Of a DNA stretch of 64,000 nucleotides, positions 18,577 through 28,394 are shown piece after piece. A model generated the notes under the pieces. That model did no database searches, had not been told where the DNA came from, and saw only the letters and a list, made by a program, of their open reading frames with translations. The translations under genes and the position numbers were made by a program. The stretch spans positions 744,001 to 808,000 of the forward strand of contig CAVWAL010000023.1 in assembly GCA_963752935.1 (NCBI GenBank). Reading direction: 5' to 3'. Origin of the DNA: RI-153 sp963752935 (lineage in GTDB: Bacteria > Chloroflexota > Anaerolineae > Caldilineales > Caldilineaceae). Within the stretch, counting starts at the first letter, position 1; each line of letters opens with the position of its first letter.

Positions 18577-18918
18577 ATGGCCAAGTACCTGATCTCTTTT
18601 CCTAGCGCTGCGATGGTCGTGCCCGAAGGCGAGTGGGAGGCGGTGGGTCGCGACGCGCGCGCCGTGATCGACGAGGCAAAAGCCGCCGGCGTCTACGTCT
18701 TCGGCGGCGGCATCGACGAAGGCGTGCCGCCCGTTCTCGTCGCAGCAGACGGAGCAGTCGCCGAGGGCGGCTACCCATGGGCGCCCCCGCTTGACGGCGG
18801 CTTCACTGTGCTCGAACTACCCTCACGCGAGGAGGCCGTCGCGTGGGCCGCGCGCATCGCGAAGGCCTGTCGTTGTAACCAAGAGCTACGCGTCTTCGGC
18901 TTCGACCCGCATTCCTGA
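18577..18918 (+). CDS. YciI-related protein
   Basis: 113 residues. MAKYLISFPSAAMVVPEGEW ... GGFTVLELPSREEAVAWAARIAKACRCNQELRVFGFDP follows the YCII/DGPF fold, with a final R-V-F-G-F. Codon use is markedly more G/C-rich (repeated GCC, GGC, CGC) than the two genes upstream, hinting at transfer. YCII proteins often accompany ECF sigma factors, but none is nearby. AAAGGAA precedes the ATG. Confidence 0.75.
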   Translation: MAKYLISFPSAAMVVPEGEWEAVGRDARAVIDEAKAAGVYVFGGGIDEGVPPVLVAADGAVAEGGYPWAPPLDGGFTVLELPSREEAVAWAARIAKACRCNQELRVFGFDPHS

Positions 18919-19053
18919 GGGCGGCATAGAAATGGCGCAGAAAGTGCGGCCGTACTACATCCTATTATGAGCTTGGCAGGCTATGGTAGAGAATCGCAGC
19001 ACCGCGCTCCCTCTCAGGTGTCAATGGCAAGAATTACTGTGATCGGAGGAACG

Positions 19054-19731
19054 ATGGCTAAGCATACCAGAGTGACACTGGAAATCGGACCGAAGGGCAA
19101 GAAGGTGGTGGCGGTGGCACCTGATTGGCCCGGCCTCGAACGCGGGGCGAAGACCGGGGAGGATGCAATCGATAGGCTACGCTCCTATATTCCGCGATAT
19201 TCAGAGGTGGCAAAGCTAGCTAAAATGGACGCGGAGTTTGCCGCCATTACGAACGTCGACGTGGTCGAGCAGTATTCAGGAACGGGCTCAACTGACTTCT
19301 GGGGCATCTCGTTCGCATTTTCGAGCATCGACAAGCAAGGCATGTCGGGTGCCGAATTGGAACGTGAACTGACGCTGATGCAGGCGTGCTGGGCGTTTTT
19401 CGACGATGTGCGCAGGCGGGTGTCGGCTGAGATGCAGAAGGGTCCGCGAGGAGGAGGGCGTGACCGGGACCGCATCGTCCTTCATATCTTTGCCAACGAG
19501 CAGGACTGGGCGAAGGGGCTTGGCGTGCATACCCCCGACGGTGCAATGCTGACGGACGAGGGGCTGAAAGCGCATCGCGATGCCTATTGCCACGCAATCC
19601 AGGACTACCACTCACAGGGTAAATTGGCCGGCAAGTGGCCGCTGCGGTACCTGATACGGCACACCGCCTTTCACACACTCGATCATGCCTGGGAAATGGA
19701 AGACAAGGATCTGACTGCCAAACAAGCGTGA
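19054..19731 (+). CDS. Uncharacterised protein with a DinB-like C-terminal motif
   Basis: 225 residues from ATG 19054, which has GGAGG at the right distance (an upstream in-frame ATG at 18967 does not). The N-terminus, VTLEIGPKGKKVVAVAPDWPGLERGAKTGEDAIDRL, looks like a short nuclease-inhibitor-like or HicB-like strand segment. The C-terminus has RHTAFHTLDHAWEMEDKD, the spacing of metal-binding histidines in DinB-type four-helix proteins. No signal peptide. Function unknown. Confidence 0.7.
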   Translation: MAKHTRVTLEIGPKGKKVVAVAPDWPGLERGAKTGEDAIDRLRSYIPRYSEVAKLAKMDAEFAAITNVDVVEQYSGTGSTDFWGISFAFSSIDKQGMSGAELERELTLMQACWAFFDDVRRRVSAEMQKGPRGGGRDRDRIVLHIFANEQDWAKGLGVHTPDGAMLTDEGLKAHRDAYCHAIQDYHSQGKLAGKWPLRYLIRHTAFHTLDHAWEMEDKDLTAKQA

Positions 19732-19904
19732 CGCCGTATGACGATTATCAAGCAAGATAACCCGACGATCAAAGCTACGAATCCGCCCGCGCGGATAAAG
19801 GAAACAGACTATCTGGAACAGGATTTCCCGTCTTCATTGCGTGCCTTTACGAAACAGCGCGAGAGTCTCTTAACGGATGGATTCACACCGCCAAATTCAG
19901 TACT

Positions 19905-20302
19905 TCACGATTTGCGGGATAGGAGCAGAGCAAGGGACAGCCATGACTGCCCAGAGAACCTGTTCGATGGCACGCTGAGCATCGAAACGAAGGCCCAGAG
20001 GTTGACCAAGAGCAGAGCGAAGCCCAGGACAACGAAGCGGAAGGCCGGGTTGCGAGAGGTGGTCTTGATGCGGACACGGCGCAAGGTGCGGCAGATGACA
20101 TCGGCACTGACCATGCGGAAGAAGTGGGTGGTGCCCTGCTTGGCTCGGCTGCGCATGGTGTAGGCTTGCAACTGAGGCGTCTTGCCATAGAAGGGCTCAT
20201 CATGCTCATCGATGGCGGCTTCCAACCGGTGCTCCCGAATCTGCTCAGGCAAGCGAGCACTCAACGCCGCATTCAGCCCAATAGTGGCGATGGTCAGTTT
20301 TT
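19905..20302 (-). pseudogene. Remnant of an IS4-type transposase (C-terminal half)
   Basis: On the minus strand an open stretch reads KLTIATIGLNAALSARLPEQ, then AAIDEHDEPFYGK, RSRAKQGTTHFFRMVSAD, and a hydrophobic end RFVVLGFALLLVNLWAFV. The D-E-H-D-x-P-F-Y-G and K-x-G-T-x-H-F motifs, plus the L-x-N-L-W-x-x-x tail, are typical of DDE transposases of the IS4/ISH3-like groups. The N-terminal half and any start are missing, so it cannot be functional. Confidence 0.65.
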
Positions 20303-20347
20303 TATGTGCCTTCTGTGGCTATCCCCTCGCCACAGAAGGCACATAAA
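20301..20347. repeat. 18-bp perfect inverted repeat beside the transposase remnant
   Basis: Arms 20301-20318 and 20330-20347 are perfectly complementary around an 11-base loop. It starts where the transposase frame ends on the 5' side, so it may mark the edge of the inserted or lost DNA. Confidence 0.75.
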
Positions 20348-20412
20348 GCACAGACGTGGGTGCACTTCGCTCTTTCTGAGCAGACGGTGCCGGATGTCGC
20401 CTAACAACTGAA

Positions 20413-20456
20413 CCATGCGGGTCACCATCGCCGATTGGCGATGGTGACCCGCATGG
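20413..20456. repeat. 20-bp perfect inverted repeat with 4-base loop
   Basis: Arms 20413-20432 and 20437-20456 pair without mismatch around GATT. It lies between the transposase remnant and the end of spoVS, so it may end spoVS transcription (minus strand) or be a mobile-element scar. Confidence 0.75.
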
Positions 20457-20567
20457 CGACCGAAGGCACTGCCGAATTCGCTGTCAGGTTTGTACCCTTT
20501 GATTCCATACAAGAAGGGGGCAGGGTTTCGCAAAGGAGAAAAGTAGAACGGGGATCCACTTTATCAA

Positions 20568-20891
20568 TCACAGTTCCACCAATTCAACTCTACAAGCTCC
20601 GTCCTCTGGCCGATCACAGGGCCAAATGTGCATGTGGATGGCGGTCAGTTTGCGACCATCAATCGTGACTTCGGCAAAAGAGGGCTGCAAGAGAATGCGT
20701 AACTCGTCTTCGCGCAGATAGCTGCGCGCAATGATGGCGGCCTTCACCATGTTGTTGACGGCGTTGACGCCGATAGCCTGTGTCTCAGCACTGCGGTTGA
20801 GCCGGATCTGCTTGGCGATGGCGCCGGCCACCGCTGCAGGGGGTGAGTCGCCGGCGACGCGGATCAGATCGCTCGATGTGGATTGGGTCAT
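20568..20891 (-). CDS. spoVS: SpoVS-like protein
   Basis: 107 residues from ATG 20891 with GGAGG upstream. The sequence DLIRVAGDSPPAAVAGAIAKQIR, AIGVNAVNNMVKAAIIARSYL and a final CRVELVEL belongs to the stage V sporulation protein S family, small Alba-like-fold proteins. Orthologues occur in many non-sporulating bacteria, so no sporulation is implied. It ends 35 bases short of a region with strong hairpins. Confidence 0.88.
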   Translation of the reverse strand: MTQSTSSDLIRVAGDSPPAAVAGAIAKQIRLNRSAETQAIGVNAVNNMVKAAIIARSYLREDELRILLQPSFAEVTIDGRKLTAIHMHIWPCDRPEDGACRVELVEL

Positions 20892-21151
20892 GAGAAGCCT
20901 CCGTGATGTAAGGTGAAGGTGTAGGGGCAGGGCTTGCTTGGTACCCCTCCATCCTGACACCAAACGGCAGGCATGGGCTATCGTTTCCCTCTCACACTAC
21001 TCTCACGTACCTCTCGAACCACTCGTTTGCTCCTTTGATCATCGGCGCCATCCCGGCGATAATAGCAGTGGATCTGCGCGCCGCCCCAATCAGGCGCAGA
21101 CGCCGTACCCCATCGTCACCGTCATCCAATCTCACACAGAGGACTCGACCC

Positions 21152-22402
21152 ATGACACAAGATGATGCCTTCCGCGCCGACCGTGGACAACGCCAGGGTG
21201 CGCGCCAGGACCCGCGCCTGGACTGGTGGCGCGACGCCAAATTCGGACTCTTCATCCACTGGGGCCTCTACGCCATCCCCGCGGGGACGTGGAAAGGCGA
21301 ACAGATCGCCGGCATCGGCGAGTGGATCATGTACCGGGCGCGCATCCCTGTGGCCGAGTACGAGCAACTGGCCGGCCAGTTCAACCCCGTCAAGTTCGAC
21401 GCCGCCGAGTGGGTCTCTCTGGCCAAACGGGCCGGGCAGAAGTATCTGGTGATCACCTCTAAGCATCACGACGGCTTCTGCATCTTCGATTCCGCCGTCA
21501 CCGAGTACGACATCGTCGACGCCACCCCCTTTAGCCGTGACGTGCTCAAAGAACTAGCCGCCGAATGCCAGAAACAGGGGATCAAGCTGGGCTTCTACTA
21601 TTCTCAAACCCAGGACTGGCACCACCCCGACGGCGACGGCAACGATTGGGATTACGACGAAGCGCAGAAGGATTTCGACGGCTACATCCACAACTACGTG
21701 GCGGCGCAGGTGCGCGAACTGCTCACCCACTATGGCCCCATCGGCATCATCTGGTTCGATACGCCCAAGGGGATCACCATCGATCAGAGCCAGTTCCTGC
21801 TCGAACTCGTCCACTCGATTCAGCCCGACTGCCTGGTGTGTGGACGGCTGGGCAACTCGCTGGGCGATTACGCCTCGGCGGGCGACAACAAGATCCCGCA
21901 GCAGTTGACCGACCTCGATTGGGAGACACCCGCCACCATCAACGATACCTGGGGCTTTAAGAGCTATGATCATAACTGGAAATCGCCCCAGGATCTGATC
22001 CGCAAACTGGTGGACATTGTGAGCAAAGGCGGCGCCTACCTGCTCAACGTCGGCCCTACCGCAGAGGGCGTCATCCCGCAGCCCAGTGTCGAACGCCTGG
22101 AAGCCATGGGCGCCTGGCTGGATGTCAACGGCGACTCTATCTACGGCACACGGCCCGGCCCGATCCAGGGTGTAGCCTGGTGCCGCAGCACGCGCAAGGA
22201 CAACACCGTCTACCTGCATGTCTTCGATTGGCCGCAGGATGGCGTGATCGAGCTGCCCGATCTGGCGGTGCGCTCGGCCTATCTGCTCGCCGATGCCGGG
22301 CGCGCACCGCTCTCCGTACAGCAGGAGGATGGACGCAGCATTGTCCACGGCCCGCAGCAGCCCCTCGACGCCGCCGACACCGTCGTCGTCCTCACGCTAT
22401 AA
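21152..22402 (+). CDS. Alpha-L-fucosidase, GH29
   Basis: 416 residues from ATG 21152 (AGAGGA upstream). RLDWWRDAKFGLFIHWGLYAIPAGTW, KYLVITSKHHDGFCIFDS and GIIWFDTPKG are GH29 landmarks; the Asp of IWFD (about residue 202) is the expected nucleophile. No signal peptide, so it probably acts in the cytosol on imported fucosides, hydrolysing terminal alpha-L-fucose. A second GH29 gene lies at 42863 beside a fucose-type importer. Debris of another fucosidase follows this gene. Confidence 0.92.
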   Translation: MTQDDAFRADRGQRQGARQDPRLDWWRDAKFGLFIHWGLYAIPAGTWKGEQIAGIGEWIMYRARIPVAEYEQLAGQFNPVKFDAAEWVSLAKRAGQKYLVITSKHHDGFCIFDSAVTEYDIVDATPFSRDVLKELAAECQKQGIKLGFYYSQTQDWHHPDGDGNDWDYDEAQKDFDGYIHNYVAAQVRELLTHYGPIGIIWFDTPKGITIDQSQFLLELVHSIQPDCLVCGRLGNSLGDYASAGDNKIPQQLTDLDWETPATINDTWGFKSYDHNWKSPQDLIRKLVDIVSKGGAYLLNVGPTAEGVIPQPSVERLEAMGAWLDVNGDSIYGTRPGPIQGVAWCRSTRKDNTVYLHVFDWPQDGVIELPDLAVRSAYLLADAGRAPLSVQQEDGRSIVHGPQQPLDAADTVVVLTL

Positions 22403-22439
22403 GGATCGATCATGACCTATCAACGCCAGTTGACAACTA

Positions 22440-22756
22440 CTTAGCACGTCCCCATACTCCTGCTGGCGGAGATCGAAGGCGAACAGGCGGCAGAGGTCTC
22501 TTTGCAGAACGTCTTCGAGGAAATTCGTGAGCGGCGGGTGGAGATCCTCAAGGAGAAGTACGGGATCGACGCCGACAATGAGTCGGCGCGGCCATCCACC
22601 TGTTGGGGCACAGCGCGCCCCTGTCCTGGCGCACCGAGGGCCGCGATTTAGCCGTCACCTTGCCCGCCGAATTGTGGTCGGCCCCGGTGTACACGTTGGA
22701 TCTGGGTTACCAAACCCTTCAGTGTGACCGGTTCACGATATTCCTCCGCCTCTAAT
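22440..22756 (+). pseudogene. Gene debris including a second GH29 C-terminal tail
   Basis: One frame reads VPILLLAEIEGEQAAEVSL and continues to VEILKEKYGIDADNE (about 22447-22581), not recognised. A shifted frame then reads AIHLLGHSAPLSWRTEGRD and VTLPAELWSAPVYTLDL (about 22590-22705), resembling the C-terminal beta-sandwich of GH29 fucosidases. No start or continuous frame exists. Confidence 0.55.
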
Positions 22757-22781
22757 CTGGGGCGCGGACCGGCTTACCAAC

Positions 22782-22821
22782 AAAGACCTGCCAGACTTTC
22801 CGAAGTCTGGCAGGTCTTTTT
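22782..22821. terminator. Intrinsic terminator
   Basis: A 17-bp perfect stem (22782-22798 with 22803-22819) with loop TCCG is followed by T residues; an A-run on the other side lets it work in both directions. It ends the fucosidase transcription unit. Confidence 0.85.
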
Positions 22822-23066
22822 GTTGGGCACAAGACTGTTTCAGTTTTCACCGGCGAAGCTGGCCGACACCAAACCGCAGAGCCCATAAGGCAAACTCAAG
22901 CTCGATCATCTAGCCCGGCAGGCTGCAAAGGAGGGGGAAAAGAATTGGAGTGCCACCTACTGTACATAAATTGCAATGTAAATATCATTATTTTGCACAG
23001 TTTAGATTCCTCGCGTGCCCAATTCCCTGTGCATATATCCATCAGCCAGTCAAGGAGTGAACCACC

Positions 23067-24485
23067 ATGTTGCGTAGGTTCTTTATGTCCCTCAGTTTTG
23101 CCGCTTTCTTATTTGGTTTGTGGGGGATCGCCATTAGCCAGGCTGCCCCATCTGGCCAAGATTTCATCCCAACCAATAGCGATGCCGGGGCAACTGTCAC
23201 GGTTGGCCACTTCGCGCCCTTTGCTGCCGAGACCATAAGCACCTCGGTTACGGTCCGTATTGACGGAAGCGATGCGCTGACGAATGTTGTCTATGGCGAT
23301 ATTGCCAGGAACGTTTCACTGGCGGCCGGCACCTACCTGATCGAAATCGTGCCCACCGGCACCAACAGTGTTGCTATTAGCACCACGATCAATTTGACCG
23401 ACGATTTGGATTACACGCTGTCGGCCATCGGTGATGGTGCGAACCAACCGTTAGAACTCTTCGCCCAGGTAGACGACAACACCCCGCCGGCGGCAGGCAG
23501 CGCCAAACTGCGCATCACCCATCTGGCGCCCTTTGCCGCTACGCCAGCGGGGACGCAGGTGGACATCTGCACCGAGGCCGGTGTCGTTGTGGGTGGACTG
23601 ACGAATGTGCCCTATAAGGCGTCGAGTGGATACTTTGAGATCCCTGCAGGAGACTATGATCTGAAAGTGGCGGCAACCGGATCCAACTGTGCCACCACGC
23701 TCATCGACGTTCCGTCGGTGCGGTTGCTCGACGGCTCGATCACAGAAGTGGTGGCGATTGGCGACGGCGCCAACTTCCCGCCGTCGGTCACAGCCACCAC
23801 AGATTTGCTGCTGACGCCGGCGCCAGCATCGGTAACGGTGGGTCATCTTGCCCCCTTTGCCAGCCAGGCCATCAGCACATCGGTCACGATTCGCATCGAC
23901 GGCACGGATGTCTTCACGAACGTCACCTATCCTCAGATCGTGCGCAATGCCGCGGTGCCCTCGGGCGAACGGTTGATCGAGATCCTGCCCACAGGCAGCA
24001 ACACTGTGGCTATCAGCGCCACACTGACGCTTTCGCCTTCGATGGACTACACGCTGTCGGCCATCGGTGATGGTGCGAACCAACCGTTAGAACTCTTCGC
24101 CCAAGTGGACGACAACACCCCGCCGGCGGCAGGCGACGCCAAACTGCGCATCACCCATCTGGCGCCCTTTGCCGCTACGCCAGCGGGGACGCAGGTGGAC
24201 ATCTGCACCGAGGCCGGTGTGGCGCTACCGGGGTTAACAGGTGTGGCGTACAAGGACTTCGGCTATTTGTCAGTCCCTGCGGGGGATTACGACCTGAAGG
24301 TCACGGCGGCAGGCACTAACTGTGCAACAGCGCTCATCGACGTTCCGGCCATTCGCCTCTTGCCGGGCTCGATCACCGAGGTAGTAGCCATTGGGGACGG
24401 AGCCAACTTCTCTCCCTCATTGGCCCTTACCGCCGGTGACTTGATTGTCCTGTTCAAGCTCTATCTCCCTCTGATCCTGAAGTAA
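23067..24485 (+). CDS. Secreted DUF4397 repeat protein
   Basis: 472 residues. A signal peptide (about 1-26, ending SQA/AP) precedes four DUF4397-like beta units arranged as two nearly identical pairs. The motif T-V-G-H-x-A-P-F-A-x-x-I-S-T-S-V-T recurs near residues 45 and 258. LRITHLAPFAATPAGTQVDIC recurs near 150 and 362. DNA of 23416-23584 and 24051-24222 is almost identical, showing recent duplication. The protein ends LFKLYLPLILK, a hydrophobic tail common on secreted Chloroflexota proteins. AAGGAG precedes the ATG. Role: probably cell-surface; not known. Confidence 0.85.
   Translation: MLRRFFMSLSFAAFLFGLWGIAISQAAPSGQDFIPTNSDAGATVTVGHFAPFAAETISTSVTVRIDGSDALTNVVYGDIARNVSLAAGTYLIEIVPTGTNSVAISTTINLTDDLDYTLSAIGDGANQPLELFAQVDDNTPPAAGSAKLRITHLAPFAATPAGTQVDICTEAGVVVGGLTNVPYKASSGYFEIPAGDYDLKVAATGSNCATTLIDVPSVRLLDGSITEVVAIGDGANFPPSVTATTDLLLTPAPASVTVGHLAPFASQAISTSVTIRIDGTDVFTNVTYPQIVRNAAVPSGERLIEILPTGSNTVAISATLTLSPSMDYTLSAIGDGANQPLELFAQVDDNTPPAAGDAKLRITHLAPFAATPAGTQVDICTEAGVALPGLTGVAYKDFGYLSVPAGDYDLKVTAAGTNCATALIDVPAIRLLPGSITEVVAIGDGANFSPSLALTAGDLIVLFKLYLPLILK
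23416..24222 (+). repeat. Internal duplication within the DUF4397 gene
   Basis: About 170 bases at 23416-23584 recur at 24051-24222 with only a few differences, far closer than the flanking parts of the two domain pairs. This suggests gene conversion or recent unequal crossing-over. Confidence 0.8.
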
Positions 24486-24524
24486 GCGGACGAGATAGAA
24501 CAGCACCAGGTAAGGATACGACAA

Positions 24525-24569
24525 ACAACAACCACGCAACCGACTTGTCGTCGGTTGCGTGGTTGTTGT
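24525..24569. terminator. Strong hairpin terminator after the DUF4397 gene
   Basis: Arms 24525-24543 and 24551-24569 form a perfect 19-bp stem with a 7-base loop. The remaining 300 bases up to the carbonic anhydrase gene show no convincing gene. Confidence 0.8.
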
Positions 24570-24869
24570 ATTTACAGCTCCTATCCAGAGATGAATCTGC
24601 CGGGGACTTCACGAAGGACACGGCGTCCGTCGCGTTGTGGGTGTCACCAAGGGGGGATCGCATCTTGCATGCGCCCAAGGCTCCCTCTGCATCCGGCCAC
24701 GTGATACAGACGTCTGCGTCATAACTTGCCGAGATTGGGTGTAAAGTTGAATAATCACGCCCTGTCCCGGTTGACGGGAACGGCGTACGCCCTTTATAGT
24801 GGGGCGCAAATCTTGTGGTAGCCCACTGGCGGTAGGGACACCCTACCCACTTTAGATCTGGAAGCACTT

Positions 24870-25496
24870 ATGAAAATACTGCCGTCTCTCTTTGAAAACA
24901 ACCGCAAATGGGCGTCGCAGATGTCGTACGCCGACCCCACGTTTTTCCCCCGGCTGGCCGAACAGCAGACGCCGGAATTTCTTTGGATTGGCTGCGCCGA
25001 TAGCCGGGTTCCTGCGAATGAAATCACCGGTCTGTTGCCCGGGGAAGTGTTTGTCCATCGCAATGTGGCCAACCTGGTGGTCGACGCCGATCTGAACTGT
25101 CTTTCCGTATTGCAATTTGCCGTGGAGACGCTAAAGGTTAAGCATATTATTGTGTGTGGACATTATGGGTGTGGTGGGGTCAGAGCTGCGCTGGAGGACA
25201 CACCTCATGGCTTGATCGACAATTGGATTCGTCCCATTTGGAGGCTGCGACATCGGCGCGAAGCCGAGCTGGCGCGGTTTTCTACCCTGGATGAGCGAGT
25301 CGATCGGCTGTGTGAGTTGAATGTGATTCAGCAGGTCCAAAATGTGGCGAACACGACGATCGTGCGCGCTGCCTGGCAGAGAAACCAGCCGCTGAGTATC
25401 CATGGCTGGATCTACGCCATCACGGATGGCCTATTGCAGGATCTGGACGCCTGCGTTTCATCCTTAGCGGATCTGCGCCGGCTAGAAGCGGTCTGA
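24870..25496 (+). CDS. can: Beta-class carbonic anhydrase
   Basis: 208 residues. Zinc ligands C42, H98 and C101 and the catalytic dyad D44-R46 are all present in CADSR and CGHYGCGG. The typical R-N-V-A-N and IHGWIYAITDG segments follow. It catalyses CO2/bicarbonate interconversion in the cytosol. The C-terminal 15 residues are rather short compared with E. coli Can (220). Preceded by a weak site (GGAAG) and followed by the convergent RAYT gene. Confidence 0.95.
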   Translation: MKILPSLFENNRKWASQMSYADPTFFPRLAEQQTPEFLWIGCADSRVPANEITGLLPGEVFVHRNVANLVVDADLNCLSVLQFAVETLKVKHIIVCGHYGCGGVRAALEDTPHGLIDNWIRPIWRLRHRREAELARFSTLDERVDRLCELNVIQQVQNVANTTIVRAAWQRNQPLSIHGWIYAITDGLLQDLDACVSSLADLRRLEAV

Positions 25497-25578
25497 AATC
25501 GGCCGCCGGCTTGGGGGTCGAAAGGTTTTGTGGCGGGGGAGGCCGGCGCGGATTGAGTTGCGCAGCAGTGACGAACGA

Positions 25579-26109
25579 CTAGACATCCTCCTCTGGCGGC
25601 TCGATCCGGAAATCCTCTAAATTCGGTGGCAGCGACCATCCCCACCCTGGTGGATAGGCGCCCTTCTTTTGCCAGTAGCGAAAGCTGCTGTTCGCCCAAT
25701 CCTCGGGCCTCGCTACCGATCTATGTTTGACCGGATTGTAATGGATGTAACCCAAGTGGTCGGCCAAGTCATCTTCATCTCGAATCACATGATCCCAATA
25801 GCGCTTCTGCCAGAACTTCATCGAACCTTGTAGGCCCATCCCCTCTTTATACCGCTTTGTAAAATTGGGTTTGATCGAATGCATAATCTGGCTATGGTCC
25901 ACACCTTTGGCAGGATGAATCAGCAGATGGAAATGATCCGGCAGGAAGCAATAGGCAAGCATCTTGAACGGATAGCGAACCTTTGCTTCATGCATGATTT
26001 TGCGCAACAGGCGCAAATGCGCTGCATACTGAAATACCGGCTGGCGAAAGTGTACCACCTGCGTAATGAAGACAATGCTATCGGGGACATAGTAGCGGTG
26101 AATACTCAT
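25579..26109 (-). mobile_element. RAYT: REP-associated tyrosine transposase (Y1_Tnp)
   Basis: 176 residues from ATG 26109 (a TTG two codons earlier is also open). The HUH motif is FHLLIHP within FLPDHFHLLIHPAKG. The catalytic region GYIHYNPVKH carries the single tyrosine of the IS200/RAYT Y1 family. The sequence RYWDHVIRDEDDLADHLGYIHYNPVKH is diagnostic of the REP-associated group. Such enzymes cut single-stranded REP hairpins next to GTAG. The start lies 43 bases from a ten-unit REP array, the expected arrangement. No ribosome site is obvious, so expression is probably low. Confidence 0.92.
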
Positions 26110-26151
26110 AGTCAATTGGGGATTGTGTGCAACGAATTGACAACGACCAAC

Positions 26152-27503
26152 GAGACCACTCCCATCACCCGTAGGTCACGCTACCAGCGTGACAAACATG
26201 CCCAACGAGAGCGCGCACCCGAAATGGGAATGTCGTCTCGAAGCCCATGTACTGCGGTTGGTAACCGCAGCTACGACCATCGAGACCACTCCCATCACCC
26301 GTAGGTCACGCTACCAGCGTGACAAACATGCCCAACGAGAGCGCGCACCCGAAATGGGAATGTCGTCTCGAAGCCCCTGTACTGCGGTTGGTAACCGCAG
26401 CTACGACCATCGAGACCACTCCATCACCCGTAGGTCACGCTACCAGCGTGACAAACATGCCCAACGAGAGCGCGCACCCGAAATGGGAATGTCGTCTCGA
26501 AGCCCATGTACTGCGGTTGGTAACCGCAGCTACGACCATCGAGACCACTCTCATCACCCGTAGGTCACGCTACCAGCGTGACAAACATCCCCAACGAGAG
26601 CGCGCACCCGAAATGGGAATGTCGTCTCGAAGCCCATGTACTGCGGTTGGTAACCGCAGCTACGACCATCGAGACCACTCCCATCACCCGTAGGTCACGC
26701 TACCAGCGTGACAAACACGCCCAACGAGAGCGCGCACCCGAAATGGGAATGTCGTCTCGAAGCCCATGTACTGCGGTTGGTAACCGCAGCTACGACCATC
26801 GAGACCACTCCCATCACCCGTAGGTCACGCTACCAGCGTGACAAACATGCCCAACGAGAGCGCGCACCCGAAATGGGAATGTCGTCTCGAAGCCCCTGTA
26901 CTGCGGTTGGTAACCGCAGCTACGACCATCGAGACCACTCCCATCACCCGTAGGTCACGCTACCAGCGTGACAAACATGCCCAACGAGAGCGCGCACCCG
27001 AAATGGGAATGTCGTCTCGAAGCCCATGTACTGCGGTTGGTAACCGCAGCTACGACCAACGAGACCACTCCCATCACCCGTAGGTCACGCTACCAGCGTG
27101 ACAAACACGCCCAACGAGAGCGCGCACCCGAAATGGGAATGTCGTCTCGAAGCCCATGTACTGCGGTTGGTAACCGCAGCTACGACCATCGAGACCACTC
27201 CCATCACCCGTAGGTCACGCTACCAGCGTGACAAACACGCCCAACGAGAGCGCACACCCGAAATGGGAATGTCGTCTCGAAGCCCATGTACTGCGGTTGG
27301 TAACCGCAGCTACGACCATCGAGACCACTCCCATCACCCGTAGGTCACGCTACCAGCGTGACAAACACGCCCAACGAGAGCGCGCACCCGAAATGGGAAT
27401 GTCGTCTCGAAGCCCATGTACTGCGGTTGGTAACCGCAGCTACGACCATCGAGACCACTCCCATCACCCGTAGGTCACGCTACCAGCGTGACAAACATGC
27501 CCA
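26152..27503. repeat. REP/BIME array 2: ten full 130-bp units plus a partial eleventh
   Basis: Units start at 26152, 26282, 26412, 26541, 26671, 26801, 26931, 27061, 27191, 27321 and 27451 (partial). Each has the same two opposed REP hairpins as array 1 (GTAG, 8-bp stem, ACC loop; stems GTCACGCT and CTGCGGTT). Variant bases such as ACACGCC/ACATGCC and CCCCTG/CCCATG are scattered over both arrays, which implies exchange or repeated amplification. The array ends 10 bases from the stop codon of the permease gene at 27513. Confidence 0.93.
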
Positions 27504-27512
27504 CCGCTGCCA

Positions 27513-28390
<878 letters not shown>

Positions 28391-28394
<4 letters not shown>

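Larger units (their letters stand above)
19732..20567. other. Decayed region with transposase remnant and hairpins
   Basis: No intact gene is seen in these 836 bases. They hold a short unrecognised plus-strand frame starting at 19738, a transposase remnant on the minus strand, and two long perfect hairpins (20301-20347 and 20413-20456). Confidence 0.6.

Noticed and set aside
19738..20163. 141-residue plus-strand frame after the DinB-like gene
   Set aside because: Its second half is antisense to the transposase remnant; the first 60 residues could be a scrap of a real gene but are not recognised.
24454..24867. 137-residue minus-strand frame before carbonic anhydrase
   Set aside because: It spans the strong terminator at 24525-24569, has no ribosome site and shows no family features.
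14271..27503. Possible CRISPR arrays
   Set aside because: The repeated unit is 130 bp with no variable spacers and no cas genes; hairpin pairs with GTAG identify REP/BIME units.
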